Part shown: one piece after another, positions 51,258 through 59,810 of the stretch
How the letters are laid out: every line of letters begins with the position of its first letter
Numbering within the stretch: the stretch's first letter is position 1
From: Albidovulum inexpectatum
Lineage (GTDB): Bacteria; Pseudomonadota; Alphaproteobacteria; Rhodobacterales; Rhodobacteraceae
DNA: 64,000 nt
Direction of reading: 5' to 3'
NCBI RefSeq assembly: GCF_002927635.1
Contig: NZ_PRDS01000006.1
Span: 1 to 64,000 of the forward strand
The notes under the pieces: generated by a model
What the model was told of the DNA's origin: nothing
Seen by the model: the letters and a program-made list of their open reading frames with translations, nothing else
Databases searched by the model: none
Program-made: the position numbers and the translations under genes

Positions 51258-53051
51258 ATGGCAACCGACGCGACACCATCCCCCGAAAATCTGGAGAAGA
51301 TGAAGGCGAATCTGGCCAAAATCGAGGCTTTGACGCAACGCCTGATCCAGGCCATGGCGCAAAAGAGGTTGCCCAATCCCGCCGTCGAAGCGCCGGGAAT
51401 CGGGCTGTTTGCCCACGCCGTCGGTGCCTATTGGCGCGAAGCCATCGAAAATCCCGGCCGCCTGATCGAACAGCAGGCCACGCTGTGGGGCAAGGCGCTG
51501 AAGAACTATGTCGAGCTGCAGCAGGCATTGGCCAAGGGCAGGTTCGAACCGCCCGAGGATGACACGCCCGAGGATCGTCGCTTCTCGAATCCGCTGTGGA
51601 AGACCCACCCCTATTTCAATTTCGTCAAGCGACAGTATTTCCAGAATGTCGCGGCGATGGAGGAGGCGATCAACTCGATCGAAGGGTTGCAGCCGCACGA
51701 GCGCAAGCGCGTGCAGCATTTCGCGCGCCAGCTGATGGACATGATGGCGCCGACGAATTTTCTGGCCACCAACCCCGATGCGCTGGAGCGTGCGCTGGAA
51801 ACGGAAGGGGAAAGCCTTGTGCGTGGGCTGGAAAACCTTGTGCGCGATATCGAGGAAAACCGGGGCGATCTTCTGGTCCGGCTGGCCGACCCCGAGGCCT
51901 TCCGCGTCGGCGAGAACATCGCGACCACCGAAGGCGCCGTGGTCTATCGCAACCGGATGATGGAACTGATCCAGTATTCGCCCCGGACCGAACAGGTCCA
52001 CGAAACCCCGATCGTCCTGTTCCCACCGTGGATCAACAAGTTCTACATCCTGGATCTGAAGCCCGCCAATTCGCTGATCCGCTGGATCGTCGACCAGGGC
52101 TACACGCTGTTCGTCGTAAGTTGGAAGAATCCGGACAAGACCTATGCCGATGTCGGGCTCGACACCTATGTCGAGGAAGGTTTCCTGACCGCGATCGAGG
52201 AAGCGCGCAGGATCTGCAAGGTCGAGCAGGTCAATGCCGTGGGCTATTGCATCGCCGGAACGGTCCTGACCCTTGCGCTGGGCGTGCTGGCCAAGCGGGG
52301 CCAGAAGCCGGTCAGGTCCGCGACCTTCTTCACGACCCTGACGGATTTCTCCGATCCCGGCGATGTCGCGGTCTTTCTTGATGACGATTTCATCGACGGG
52401 ATCGAGGAACAGGTCCGGCGTGACGGCTATCTGGACAAGTATTTCATGGCGCGGACGTTTTCCTTCCTGCGGTCGAACGATCTGGTCTATCAGCCCGCGA
52501 TCCGCAACTACATGCTGGGAGAAAAGCCGCCGGCCTTCGATCTTCTGTTCTGGAACAGCGACGGCACGAACCTGCCTGCCCGCATGGCGGTCGAATATCT
52601 GCGCTGGATATGCCAGGACAATCAGCTGGCCGAAGGGCGCATCCGGATCTGTGGCGAGACGATCGGTCTCAAGGACGTGACCCTGCCGATGTTTGCCGTG
52701 GCATGTGAAAGCGACCACATCGCCCCATGGAAGGGGTGCTTCAAGGGCGCCCGCATGTACGGGTCACGGTCAAAGACCTTCGTCGTGTCCCAGTCGGGTC
52801 ATATCGCGGGCATCGTCAACCCTCCGAACAGAAACAAGTACGGCCACTACACCAATGATGGACCGATGCGCGACCCTGACGAATGGATGGCCAGCGCCAC
52901 GTTCAACGAGGGCAGCTGGTGGCCGCGCTGGGAGGCGTGGCTGAAACGCAGGTCGGGCAAGATGATCCCCGCGCGCGAAGTGGGTGATTCGGACCATCCC
53001 CCGCTGGCGCCCGCGCCAGGTACCTATGTGGTCGAGTCGCCAAGTTCTTGA
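51258..53051 (+). CDS. phaC: Class I polyhydroxyalkanoate synthase PhaC
   Basis: PhaC polymerises (R)-3-hydroxyacyl-CoA into PHA at the granule surface. The 597 residues have the PhaC N-terminal domain, then an alpha/beta catalytic domain with GYCIAGT (C331 nucleophile), Asp in CESDHIAPW (D486) and His in SQSGHIAGIVNPP (H515). The length and single-subunit architecture fit class I. The start follows AGGGAGGAAAGGGCACC. Confidence 0.96.
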   Translation: MATDATPSPENLEKMKANLAKIEALTQRLIQAMAQKRLPNPAVEAPGIGLFAHAVGAYWREAIENPGRLIEQQATLWGKALKNYVELQQALAKGRFEPPEDDTPEDRRFSNPLWKTHPYFNFVKRQYFQNVAAMEEAINSIEGLQPHERKRVQHFARQLMDMMAPTNFLATNPDALERALETEGESLVRGLENLVRDIEENRGDLLVRLADPEAFRVGENIATTEGAVVYRNRMMELIQYSPRTEQVHETPIVLFPPWINKFYILDLKPANSLIRWIVDQGYTLFVVSWKNPDKTYADVGLDTYVEEGFLTAIEEARRICKVEQVNAVGYCIAGTVLTLALGVLAKRGQKPVRSATFFTTLTDFSDPGDVAVFLDDDFIDGIEEQVRRDGYLDKYFMARTFSFLRSNDLVYQPAIRNYMLGEKPPAFDLLFWNSDGTNLPARMAVEYLRWICQDNQLAEGRIRICGETIGLKDVTLPMFAVACESDHIAPWKGCFKGARMYGSRSKTFVVSQSGHIAGIVNPPNRNKYGHYTNDGPMRDPDEWMASATFNEGSWWPRWEAWLKRRSGKMIPAREVGDSDHPPLAPAPGTYVVESPSS

Positions 53052-53102
53052 CCTTGCGTAAGGAAAACCGTCCATGCCGCGCTGCAGCAGAAAAAACTTG
53101 AA

Positions 53103-53119
53103 ATGCTGCGGCGCAGCAT
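53103..53119. promoter_or_regulatory. Candidate PhaR operator upstream of the phasin gene
   Basis: ATGCTGC-GGC-GCAGCAT is a perfect palindrome with seven-base arms, 48 bases before the phasin start. It contains CTGC-N3-GCAG, the core recalled for P. denitrificans PhaR. A further CTGCAGCAG lies at 53082-53090. Repression of the phasin gene by PhaR is inferred from family knowledge. Confidence 0.55.
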
Positions 53120-53166
53120 CTATCTTCACCTCAGACGCAACACCGCCCGCTTGCAGGAGATGAAAG

Positions 53167-53619
53167 ATGCAAAAGGCTCAGGACTTCACCAAGGTCATGC
53201 AGGACATGACCGCCGCCTTCCCGTTTGACGCGAAGGCCCTTCAGGACAGCTTCCGCAATTCGGCTGCCTATGGCGAGAAATTCGTCAAGGTCGCCCTGGA
53301 AGCCGCGGAAAAGAGCAACGAGATTTCGTTCAAGTGGACGAAAGACGCTCTGAACAAGGTGGCCGACCTGACCAAGGTCAAGGAAGAACCGGCCGAGTAT
53401 TCGAAAGCCGTGACCGACTTTGCTTCGGCCGCCGCCGAGATGACCGCCGAGACCCTGGCCGCTTTCGCCGAAGTGGCGAAGAAGGCCCAGATGGAAACGG
53501 TCGAGCTGATGCTGGCCGCCGGCAAGGAAATGTCGCAGGACGCGTCCGCCGCGGTCAAGAAGGCCCAGGCCGAAGTTACCGCCGCGGCGAAGAAGGCCAC
53601 GGCTGCGGCCTCCAAGTGA
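53167..53619 (+). CDS. phaP: Phasin (granule-associated protein)
   Basis: Phasins coat PHA granules and control their number and size. The 150-residue protein is almost entirely helical, with amphipathic repeats (FTKVMQDMTAAFPFDAKALQ, ETLAAFAEVAKKAQMETVE) and a Lys/Ala-rich tail (KKAQAEVTAAAKKATAAASK). This fits the phasin_2 family. It sits between phaC and phaR, behind the TGC-rich palindrome and before a terminator. Confidence 0.92.
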   Translation: MQKAQDFTKVMQDMTAAFPFDAKALQDSFRNSAAYGEKFVKVALEAAEKSNEISFKWTKDALNKVADLTKVKEEPAEYSKAVTDFASAAAEMTAETLAAFAEVAKKAQMETVELMLAAGKEMSQDASAAVKKAQAEVTAAAKKATAAASK

Positions 53620-53699
53620 TCCGAGACGATCCGGCCACTCCTCCCCGGTCGGATCCTCGATTGGTCTCCCTTTCCTCCCTGTCGGCGAGACCGAACCTT

Positions 53700-53725
53700 G
53701 GGCGGGCACGATGTGCCCGCCCTTT
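53700..53725 (+). terminator. Intrinsic terminator after the phasin gene
   Basis: A perfect 10-base-pair stem (53700-53709 with 53713-53722, loop GAT) is followed by TTTCTTTG. It would end phasin transcription before phaR, consistent with separate expression levels. Confidence 0.87.
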
Positions 53726-53802
53726 CTTTGTTGTCTTTTCCGCGACGTGGCATAAGCTTGCCGCAACGCAAAAGTGGCGAAAAGACAAGGGAGGCCATGC
53801 CG

Positions 53803-54372
53803 ATGGCAGGGGAAGCCAAGGATACAAAGCCGCTGCTGATCAAGCGGTATGCCAGCCGGCGCCTGTACAATACCGAAACCAGCGATTACGTGACGCTTGA
53901 AGACATTGCGGGGTTCATCCGCGATGGACGCAGGGTTCAGATCATCGATCTGAAGTCCGGCGATGATCTGACCCGCCAGTACCTCTTGCAGATCATCGCC
54001 GAGCACGAGAGTCGTGGCGAGAATGTCCTGCCGATCGACGTGCTGACCGATCTGGTCCGCAGCTATACGACCAGCGCGCAAAGCATCGTGCCGCAATTTC
54101 TGGCCGCGTCCTTCCAGATGCTGCGCGAAAGCCAGTCCAAGATGCTGGAAAACCTGTCGTCCTTTCCCAACCCGATGGCCGGCATGCCGGGCTTCGAGGC
54201 ATTGCAGCGCCAGCAGCAGGCTTTTCTGAAGACGCTGATGCCAGGTTTTGCCGGGTCGTCGGGTCCCGAAAGAGAAGAGGGTGACAGCAGCGCGGACAGC
54301 TCGAGCAAGGAAGAGCTGGAGGCCATCAAGAAACAACTGGCAGAGCTGCAGGCGAAACTGTCGAAACTCTAG
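53803..54372 (+). CDS. phaR: PHA synthesis repressor PhaR
   Basis: PhaR is a DNA- and PHA-binding regulator that represses phasin and its own gene until granules form. The 189 residues begin with the PHB/PHA accumulation DNA-binding domain (LLIKRYASRRLYNTETSDYV, ~9-28, then LEDIAGFIRDGRRVQIIDLK) and end with a predicted coiled coil (EELEAIKKQLAELQAKLSKL). ATG 53803 is preferred over 53797, because it leaves eight bases after AAGGGAGG. It closes the PHA locus and converges on the glutamine-synthetase-like gene. Confidence 0.94.
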   Translation: MAGEAKDTKPLLIKRYASRRLYNTETSDYVTLEDIAGFIRDGRRVQIIDLKSGDDLTRQYLLQIIAEHESRGENVLPIDVLTDLVRSYTTSAQSIVPQFLAASFQMLRESQSKMLENLSSFPNPMAGMPGFEALQRQQQAFLKTLMPGFAGSSGPEREEGDSSADSSSKEELEAIKKQLAELQAKLSKL

Positions 54373-54417
54373 GCGGCGGGAAGGAACCGCCGCCCTGATC
54401 CGCGCGTCGCAACCGGC

Positions 54418-55776
54418 CTACACGTTCAGCAGAAGGTGTTCGCGTTCCCAAGGGCTGATGACCTGCATGAACTCCTTGTATTCGGCGCGCTTCACGGCTT
54501 CGTAAATGTCGCAGAATTCCGGCGACAACAGCTCGCGGATCGGCGCGCATTCGGAAAACATGTCCAGCGCATCGCCCATCGTCATCGGGATTTCGTCAGA
54601 GGCGATATAGGCATTGCCACGCATCTCTGGCCTTGGCATGCGCTTTTCCTTCAGGCCCAGATACCCGCAGACCATCGTTGCAGCGATCCCCAGATAGGGA
54701 TTGCAGTCCATGCCCGGCAGCCGGTTTTCGACTCTCCGTGACTGCGGATCCGAAATCGGCACGCGCAGGCCCGTCGTGCGGTTGTCTCGGCCCCATTCCA
54801 GGTTGATCGGGGCAGCGAAATCGGGGACGTAGCGCCGATAGGAATTCACATAGGGCGCGATCAGCGCGACGACGGCGGGCAGATAGTTCTGCAGCCCGGC
54901 GATGAAGTGGAAGAATTCCGGCGTTTCCTGGCCCGTCTCGTCGGCAAAGAGGCTGCGCCCGGTCTTCATGTCGACGACCGATTGGTGAATGTGCATTGCA
55001 CTGCCAGGCTCATCCTCGATCGGCTTGGCCATGAAGGTGGCAAAGCTGTCATGGCGCAGGGCGGCTTCGCGGATCAGTCGCTTGAAATAGAAGACCTCGT
55101 CGGCCAGCACGACCGGGTCGCCATGGCGCAGGTTCAGCTCGACCTGGCCCGCCCCGCCTTCCTGGACGATACCGTCGATCTCCAGCCCCTGTGCCTCGGC
55201 AAAGTCATAGATGTCGTCGATGACGCGGCCATATTCATCCACGGCTGACATCGAATAGGCCTGCTTGGCCATGACGCGCCTGCCCGAACGCCCGACCGGC
55301 GGTATGATCGGCTGGTTTGGGTCGATGTTGCGCGCGACGATGTAGAATTCCATCTCGGGCGCGACGATCGGGCGCCAGCCTTCGCGCTCATACAGCTCGA
55401 CCAGCCGCTTGAGCACGTTGCGCGGCGCCATCTTTACCGGCTCACCCTCGCGATCGGAAATGTCATGGATCACCTGCAGGGTCACATCGGCCGTCCACGG
55501 CACCGCCTGGGCGGTTGAAAAGTCCGGCGTCAGGATCATGTCGGGTTCCGTGAACTCGCTGCCATCGGGCATGTCGGCATAGTCGCCCGTGATGGTCTGA
55601 GCGAAAATCGAGTTGGGCAGGTGGAAATGGGTCTGCTTGCCGAATTTCCATGCAGGCATCGCCTTGCCCTTGGCCACGCCCGCAAGGTCGGAAACGAGAC
55701 ATTCCACTTCGTCGACGCGACGGCCAGAGATGAAATCCTTGGCGGCCTGGGGAAGCTGTTCGGTCCAGTCGGACAT
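54418..55776 (-). CDS. Glutamine-synthetase-family gamma-glutamyl ligase (PuuA-like), second copy
   Basis: The 452-residue protein has the glutamine synthetase catalytic fold: the beta-grasp start, EMEFYIVARN, EGGAGQVELNLRHG, FMAKPIEDEPGSAMHIHQS, and INLEWGRDNRTTGLRVP. The typical adenylylation-site region of GlnA is not apparent. Within this family, short ~450-residue forms near amidotransferase genes make gamma-glutamyl amides (PuuA: glutamylputrescine). The same-strand neighbours are an amidotransferase and a second such ligase. Confidence 0.85.
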   Translation of the reverse strand: MSDWTEQLPQAAKDFISGRRVDEVECLVSDLAGVAKGKAMPAWKFGKQTHFHLPNSIFAQTITGDYADMPDGSEFTEPDMILTPDFSTAQAVPWTADVTLQVIHDISDREGEPVKMAPRNVLKRLVELYEREGWRPIVAPEMEFYIVARNIDPNQPIIPPVGRSGRRVMAKQAYSMSAVDEYGRVIDDIYDFAEAQGLEIDGIVQEGGAGQVELNLRHGDPVVLADEVFYFKRLIREAALRHDSFATFMAKPIEDEPGSAMHIHQSVVDMKTGRSLFADETGQETPEFFHFIAGLQNYLPAVVALIAPYVNSYRRYVPDFAAPINLEWGRDNRTTGLRVPISDPQSRRVENRLPGMDCNPYLGIAATMVCGYLGLKEKRMPRPEMRGNAYIASDEIPMTMGDALDMFSECAPIRELLSPEFCDIYEAVKRAEYKEFMQVISPWEREHLLLNV

Positions 55777-55780
55777 GAGA

Positions 55781-56473
55781 TCACACGTGTTCCTGTTTCT
55801 GGTGTGCAAGAAAGAATTCGGCGATCTGTTTCGCGATATCTGGCGCCGAGTTCGTTTCGGTAAAGCGCGCGCGCGCCTGTTCCATCAGCGCGTCGGGAAC
55901 GACGCCGCGCCCGCGCGTGTTCATCAGGTCTTCGATAAAGGCGTTGTCGTATTCGGGATGGGACTGAACCGTAAAGGCGCGATCACCATAGACAAGCGCC
56001 GCGTGACGGCAGAATTCATTGCTGGCAACCGTTTCCGCCATCGAGGGCTTTTCTATCACCTGGTCCTGGTGCCACGCATTCAGCACCACCCTGCGCCCGC
56101 CGAAATCGTAGACCTGGGGGCCAACTGCCCATCCGCCCGGGTATTTTTCGACCCGTCCGCCCAGAGCCTTGGCCACGATCTGGTGACCAAAGCAGATGCC
56201 GACAATGGGGATGCCCGCTTCGAAAGCCTTGCGGATGAAGTCCTCGAGCGGCGGGATGAAGGCGTGGTCCTCGTATACACCATGGCGCGATCCGGTGATC
56301 AGCCAGCCGTCGCAATCATGGATGTCGGTCGGGAACTGCATGTTCTCGACATCGTAGGTGACGAAATCGAAGCCATGCCCGCTCAGAAGGCGACGGAACA
56401 TGTCGGGGTAATCCCCCGTTCGGGGCCTGAGACTTTCGGGGGCCGAGCCGGTCTGAAGAATGCCGATGCGCAT
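55781..56473 (-). CDS. Class I glutamine amidotransferase-like protein
   Basis: The 230-residue single-domain amidotransferase/hydrolase starts MRIGILQTGSAPE. Its catalytic triad candidates are C94 (GICFGHQ), H172 and E174 (SHPEYD). This class includes enzymes that hydrolyse gamma-glutamyl bonds, but PuuD itself is usually longer, so the substrate is open. Its position between two PuuA-like ligases suggests hydrolysis of a gamma-glutamyl product. It starts 77 bases after the upstream ligase. Confidence 0.82.
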   Translation of the reverse strand: MRIGILQTGSAPESLRPRTGDYPDMFRRLLSGHGFDFVTYDVENMQFPTDIHDCDGWLITGSRHGVYEDHAFIPPLEDFIRKAFEAGIPIVGICFGHQIVAKALGGRVEKYPGGWAVGPQVYDFGGRRVVLNAWHQDQVIEKPSMAETVASNEFCRHAALVYGDRAFTVQSHPEYDNAFIEDLMNTRGRGVVPDALMEQARARFTETNSAPDIAKQIAEFFLAHQKQEHV

Positions 56474-56550
56474 TTGGGTGCTGCCTGTCCGTGCAATGTC
56501 CTGTGGTTCGGATCGTGCTGCGCAAGCCAAGCCGGCGCAAGTGGGTGCTG

Positions 56551-57885
56551 TCAAACCGTGTCGAGATACAGCTCGACCTTTTCCTCTGGCGTCAGTTCCT
56601 GCATGTAGTGCAGCTCCTGACGTTTGGTCATCACCATGTTCTGGATCAACTGGTCGGGGAACAGCCGGGGTATGATGCGGCTGGTTTCGAACGTGTCGAT
56701 CGCCTCTTGCCAGCTTTCGCACAGAAGCGGCAGGTCCAGGGCATAAGCATTGCCGCTGATGGGATCGGGCGGGGTCATCCGTTCCTCAATCCCGATCAGG
56801 GCCGCGCCCAGGATTGCGGCCAGCATCAGATAGGGGTTGACGTCACCGCCGGCGACCCGATGCTCAATCCTTCTTGCGGCAGGCGCACCCGAGGGGATGC
56901 GAATTGCGGCGGTTCGGTTTTCATAGGCCCAGCAGATGCCGTTCGGGGCATGTGCCTCGGGCACCAGACGCTCATAGCTGTTGTCATGGGGCGCAAAGAT
57001 CAGGGTGCAGTCTCGCATCGCCCATAGACAGCCAGCGACCGCGTTGCGCAGGGTCTCGGTTCCCTCGGGGCCGCCATTGTCAAAGATGTTGCGCCCATCG
57101 CGGTCAAGCACCGAGAAATGCGTATGCAGTCCGTTGCCCGAATATTCCGGGTATGGCTTGGCCATGAAGCTGGCCGCAAAGCCATGACGCCGCGCCAAGC
57201 CCTTGACCAGCATCTTGAACAGCCACGCATCGTCGGCTGCCTTCAGCGGGTCGTTGCCGTGAACCAGGTTGATCTCGAACTGGCCCAGACCTGCTTCGGA
57301 GATCGCCGTATCGGCGGGAATGTCCATCGCCTCGCAGGCCTCATAGAGGTCGGTGAAGAAGCGATCGAACGCATCCAGGGCTCGGACGGACATGATTTCG
57401 GCCGCCTTGCGGCGCTTGCCGGAACGCGGCGATGGCGGAACCTGCAACGTCTTGCCCGAATCGTCGATCAGGAAGAATTCCAGCTCCATGGCGCAGACGG
57501 GCGTCAGGCCACGCGCGCGATACCGCTCGACGACACGGGCCAGGGCATGGCGTGGATCACCCTCATAGGGCGTGCCATCCTCGTGGAACATCCAGATCGG
57601 CAGCAGCGCGGTTGGGGCGTCCAGCCACGGCATTGGCATGAAGCCGCGTTCGGTTGGCTTAAGCACCCCATCACGGTCTCCTGTCTCGAAGACCAGCGGG
57701 CTGTCCTCGATATCCTCTCCCCAGATGTCGAGATTGAGAACCGACATCGGAAAACGCGTGCCGTTCTCGATCACGGATGCCGCGTATCGGGCGGGGATGC
57801 GCTTGCCGCGTGCCTGTCCGTTTAGATCTGCCGCGGCGACACGGATCGTGCGCACCTCGGGATGTTCAAGCAGCCATTCCTTCAT
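56551..57885 (-). CDS. Glutamine-synthetase-family gamma-glutamyl ligase (PuuA-like), first copy
   Basis: The 444-residue protein begins MKEWLLEHPEVRTIRVAAAD. It has the same fold as the copy at 54418-55776: ISEAGLGQFEINLVHGND, FMAKPYPEYSGNGLHTHFSV and NGICWAYENRTAAIRIP. It is diverged from that copy and so may use a different amine acceptor. It is the first gene downstream of the ABC transporter, separated by 188 bases that hold three TTGATC motifs. Confidence 0.85.
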   Translation of the reverse strand: MKEWLLEHPEVRTIRVAAADLNGQARGKRIPARYAASVIENGTRFPMSVLNLDIWGEDIEDSPLVFETGDRDGVLKPTERGFMPMPWLDAPTALLPIWMFHEDGTPYEGDPRHALARVVERYRARGLTPVCAMELEFFLIDDSGKTLQVPPSPRSGKRRKAAEIMSVRALDAFDRFFTDLYEACEAMDIPADTAISEAGLGQFEINLVHGNDPLKAADDAWLFKMLVKGLARRHGFAASFMAKPYPEYSGNGLHTHFSVLDRDGRNIFDNGGPEGTETLRNAVAGCLWAMRDCTLIFAPHDNSYERLVPEAHAPNGICWAYENRTAAIRIPSGAPAARRIEHRVAGGDVNPYLMLAAILGAALIGIEERMTPPDPISGNAYALDLPLLCESWQEAIDTFETSRIIPRLFPDQLIQNMVMTKRQELHYMQELTPEEKVELYLDTV

Positions 57886-57982
57886 TTTCGCACCGGTTTG
57901 GGGGACCGGCCGGATGCCACCCCGGTTACGACGATACGTCCCCAGTGCTGCTCCGGCCCGGTTCCTGGGCCATCGCTTACAT

Positions 57983-58063
57983 GATCAAATCCAACGAATT
58001 CACGATCAATGCGGCACAACCCTATGAAATGTCGTGCTTCGGTAAGCGTCAGATTTTGATCAA
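57983..58063 (-). promoter_or_regulatory. Three TTGATC motifs upstream of the first gamma-glutamyl ligase
   Basis: On the minus strand TTGATC occurs at 57983-57988, 58004-58009 and 58058-58063. The first two are spaced 21 bases apart, about two helical turns. The 58056-58063 copy is part of the palindrome TTGATCAA. They lie in the AT-rich gap before the ligase and may be regulator-binding half-sites; the regulator is unknown. Confidence 0.35.
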
Positions 58064-58073
58064 ATAAGGGATA

Positions 58074-58880
58074 CTATCGAAGAAACTGGGGAAGCAAGCG
58101 AATTCTTGGCTGCTGAACCCGTGGCAGATGGCGGTTCAGCCGGGCATTGATCGCGCCGAAGATGCCGATGATCGTCAGGGTCAGGAGAATGAAATAGAAG
58201 GCGAGGATCGGGTAGGGAACGAACGGGTTGAATGTCTTGTCGGCGAAATAGTTCGCATAATACAGCGCGTCGCCCTTCTGATGGGTCGTGGGAAAGCCCG
58301 AGAAGAAGACCAGCGTCGTGGCATGGAACAGGAAGATCGCCTCGTTCGTGTAGGCGGGCCAGCCAAGGCGCATCATCGTTGGCCAGATGATCCGGCGGAA
58401 TCGCCGCCACCCGGTCAGGCCATAGGCGTCGGCGGCTTCGATGTCGCCCTTGGGCACGGACATCAGCGCGCCGTAGAAGATCTCGGCCGAATAGGCCGCC
58501 GTGTTCAGGACAAGGACGATCAGCGCGCCCAGCGACGCCGCCGTCAGCGGTGCAAGGAACGGATAGACGGACTTGAGCTGCAGGAACAGGAAGTAGGCAA
58601 AGAAGAACTGGATGAACAGCGGCGAGCCGCGAAAGACGAAGATGAACCATTCGGCCGGCTTGCGCAGCAACGGGTTGCGCGCCGCCTTGCCGAGCGCCAG
58701 CGCATTGGCCAGGAAAAAGCCGGTCAGCAGCGAAAGCGTGCCGAAATAGATGTTCCAGATCAGGCCCGAGCCGATCAGCGTGAATTGCTGGCACAGGGTA
58801 AAATCGCTGCGCGGCAGCAGTCGTTCGCCGATGCCCAGGCTGCGCAGACCATAATCCGCGATCGTTTCCCAGCAGCTCAT
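58074..58880 (-). CDS. Polar amino-acid ABC transporter permease (HisM type)
   Basis: The 268-residue inner-membrane protein has about five hydrophobic helices and the BPD_transp_1 coupling motif ending IEAADAYGLTGWRRFRRIIW. It pairs with the neighbouring HisQ-type permease, whose stop overlaps this ATG by four bases. It ends in RVQQPRIRLLPQFLR and is the last gene of the transporter operon. Confidence 0.9.
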   Translation of the reverse strand: MSCWETIADYGLRSLGIGERLLPRSDFTLCQQFTLIGSGLIWNIYFGTLSLLTGFFLANALALGKAARNPLLRKPAEWFIFVFRGSPLFIQFFFAYFLFLQLKSVYPFLAPLTAASLGALIVLVLNTAAYSAEIFYGALMSVPKGDIEAADAYGLTGWRRFRRIIWPTMMRLGWPAYTNEAIFLFHATTLVFFSGFPTTHQKGDALYYANYFADKTFNPFVPYPILAFYFILLTLTIIGIFGAINARLNRHLPRVQQPRIRLLPQFLR

Positions 58881-59776
58881 GCGGCAGCCTTTCGTTGCGC
58901 TTCGCCGGCCACGGTCGCCTGGCCGCGCGTCAGGCGACGCATGATCCGGTCAAGGACGATTTCGGATACCCGGGTGAACAGCAGATAGAAGATCAGAAGG
59001 GCCAGGAAATACCACATGCGCCAGTCGGGATGCGGGTAGTCCGAGAAACGCGCAGTCTTCGCCCCCCCCAGTTCGCGCGCCCAATAGACGATATCCTCAA
59101 TGCCCAGAAGGAACAGCAGCGGCGTTGCCTTGATCAGGACCATCCAGAGATTCGAAAGGCCGGGGAGGGCATAGACCCACATCTGCGGCACGATGATTCG
59201 CCAGAAGGCCTGGCGCTGGGTCATCCCATAGGCCTCGGCCGTTTCCACCTGTGCCCGCGGGACCGCGCGCATGGCTCCGAAAAGGACATTTGCCGCGAAA
59301 GCGCCAAAGACGATCGCAAAGGTCAGGACGGCCAGGAAGAATCCATAGGTTTCATGGACCCATTGCGGTGCGGTCCCCAGCGGCAGTTTGGCCTCGGGGC
59401 AGACGACGAAATCGTTGCCCTGCCAGATGTCCTGCGGCCAGTCGGGGCATTTCAGCTTGTGCCGGATCACCTCGAACAGCTGATCCAGAGCGATGACGAA
59501 GAACATGAAGAAGGCGATATCTGGCACGCCCCTGACGATCGCGATATAGGCCCGGCCGAACAGCGAAACCGGCAGGAAGCGGCTGCGCGCGGCCATGGCG
59601 CCGCCAAAACCGAAGGCCAGAGCGGTCGGCGCAGTGATTGCCAGAAGCAACAGCACCGTTCCCAGCGCCCAATACATCTCGATGTGCTTGCCCGTGGTCA
59701 GGTAGCACGACAGCCAAGCGAGGCCTTCAAGTGACGAGGGGTCCGAGCAGAAACTGAACATGTTCCACGATTCCAT
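58877..59776 (-). CDS. Polar amino-acid ABC transporter permease (HisQ type)
   Basis: The 299-residue permease has several membrane helices and the coupling loop VETAEAYGMTQRQAFWRIIVP. Like the glutamate/arginine permeases of Rhodobacteraceae, it carries an extra periplasmic/loop insertion (~95-140, KLKCPDWPQDIWQGNDFVVC). The assigned ATG (59776) directly abuts the hairpin at 59777-59803. ATG 59761 (MFSFCSDP) is an alternative start. Confidence 0.87.
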   Translation of the reverse strand: MESWNMFSFCSDPSSLEGLAWLSCYLTTGKHIEMYWALGTVLLLLAITAPTALAFGFGGAMAARSRFLPVSLFGRAYIAIVRGVPDIAFFMFFVIALDQLFEVIRHKLKCPDWPQDIWQGNDFVVCPEAKLPLGTAPQWVHETYGFFLAVLTFAIVFGAFAANVLFGAMRAVPRAQVETAEAYGMTQRQAFWRIIVPQMWVYALPGLSNLWMVLIKATPLLFLLGIEDIVYWARELGGAKTARFSDYPHPDWRMWYFLALLIFYLLFTRVSEIVLDRIMRRLTRGQATVAGEAQRKAAA

Positions 59777-59803
59777 GGGGCGGGGCCGATCCGGCCCCGC
59801 CCC
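59777..59803 (-). other. Strong hairpin between substrate-binding protein and permease genes
   Basis: A perfect 12-base-pair GC stem (59777-59788 with 59792-59803, loop of three) lies between the substrate-binding protein gene and the permease. One arm ends at the base next to the permease ATG. Such hairpins often stabilise the binding-protein transcript or limit translation of the permease, giving more binding protein than permease. Confidence 0.7.
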
Positions 59804-59810
59804 GGGGGCA

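Noticed and set aside
54372-54394. GC hairpin between phaR and the glutamine-synthetase-like gene
   Set aside because: The stem (GGCGGCGG with CCGCCGCC) is clear, but no T-tract follows on either strand, so it was not called a terminator.
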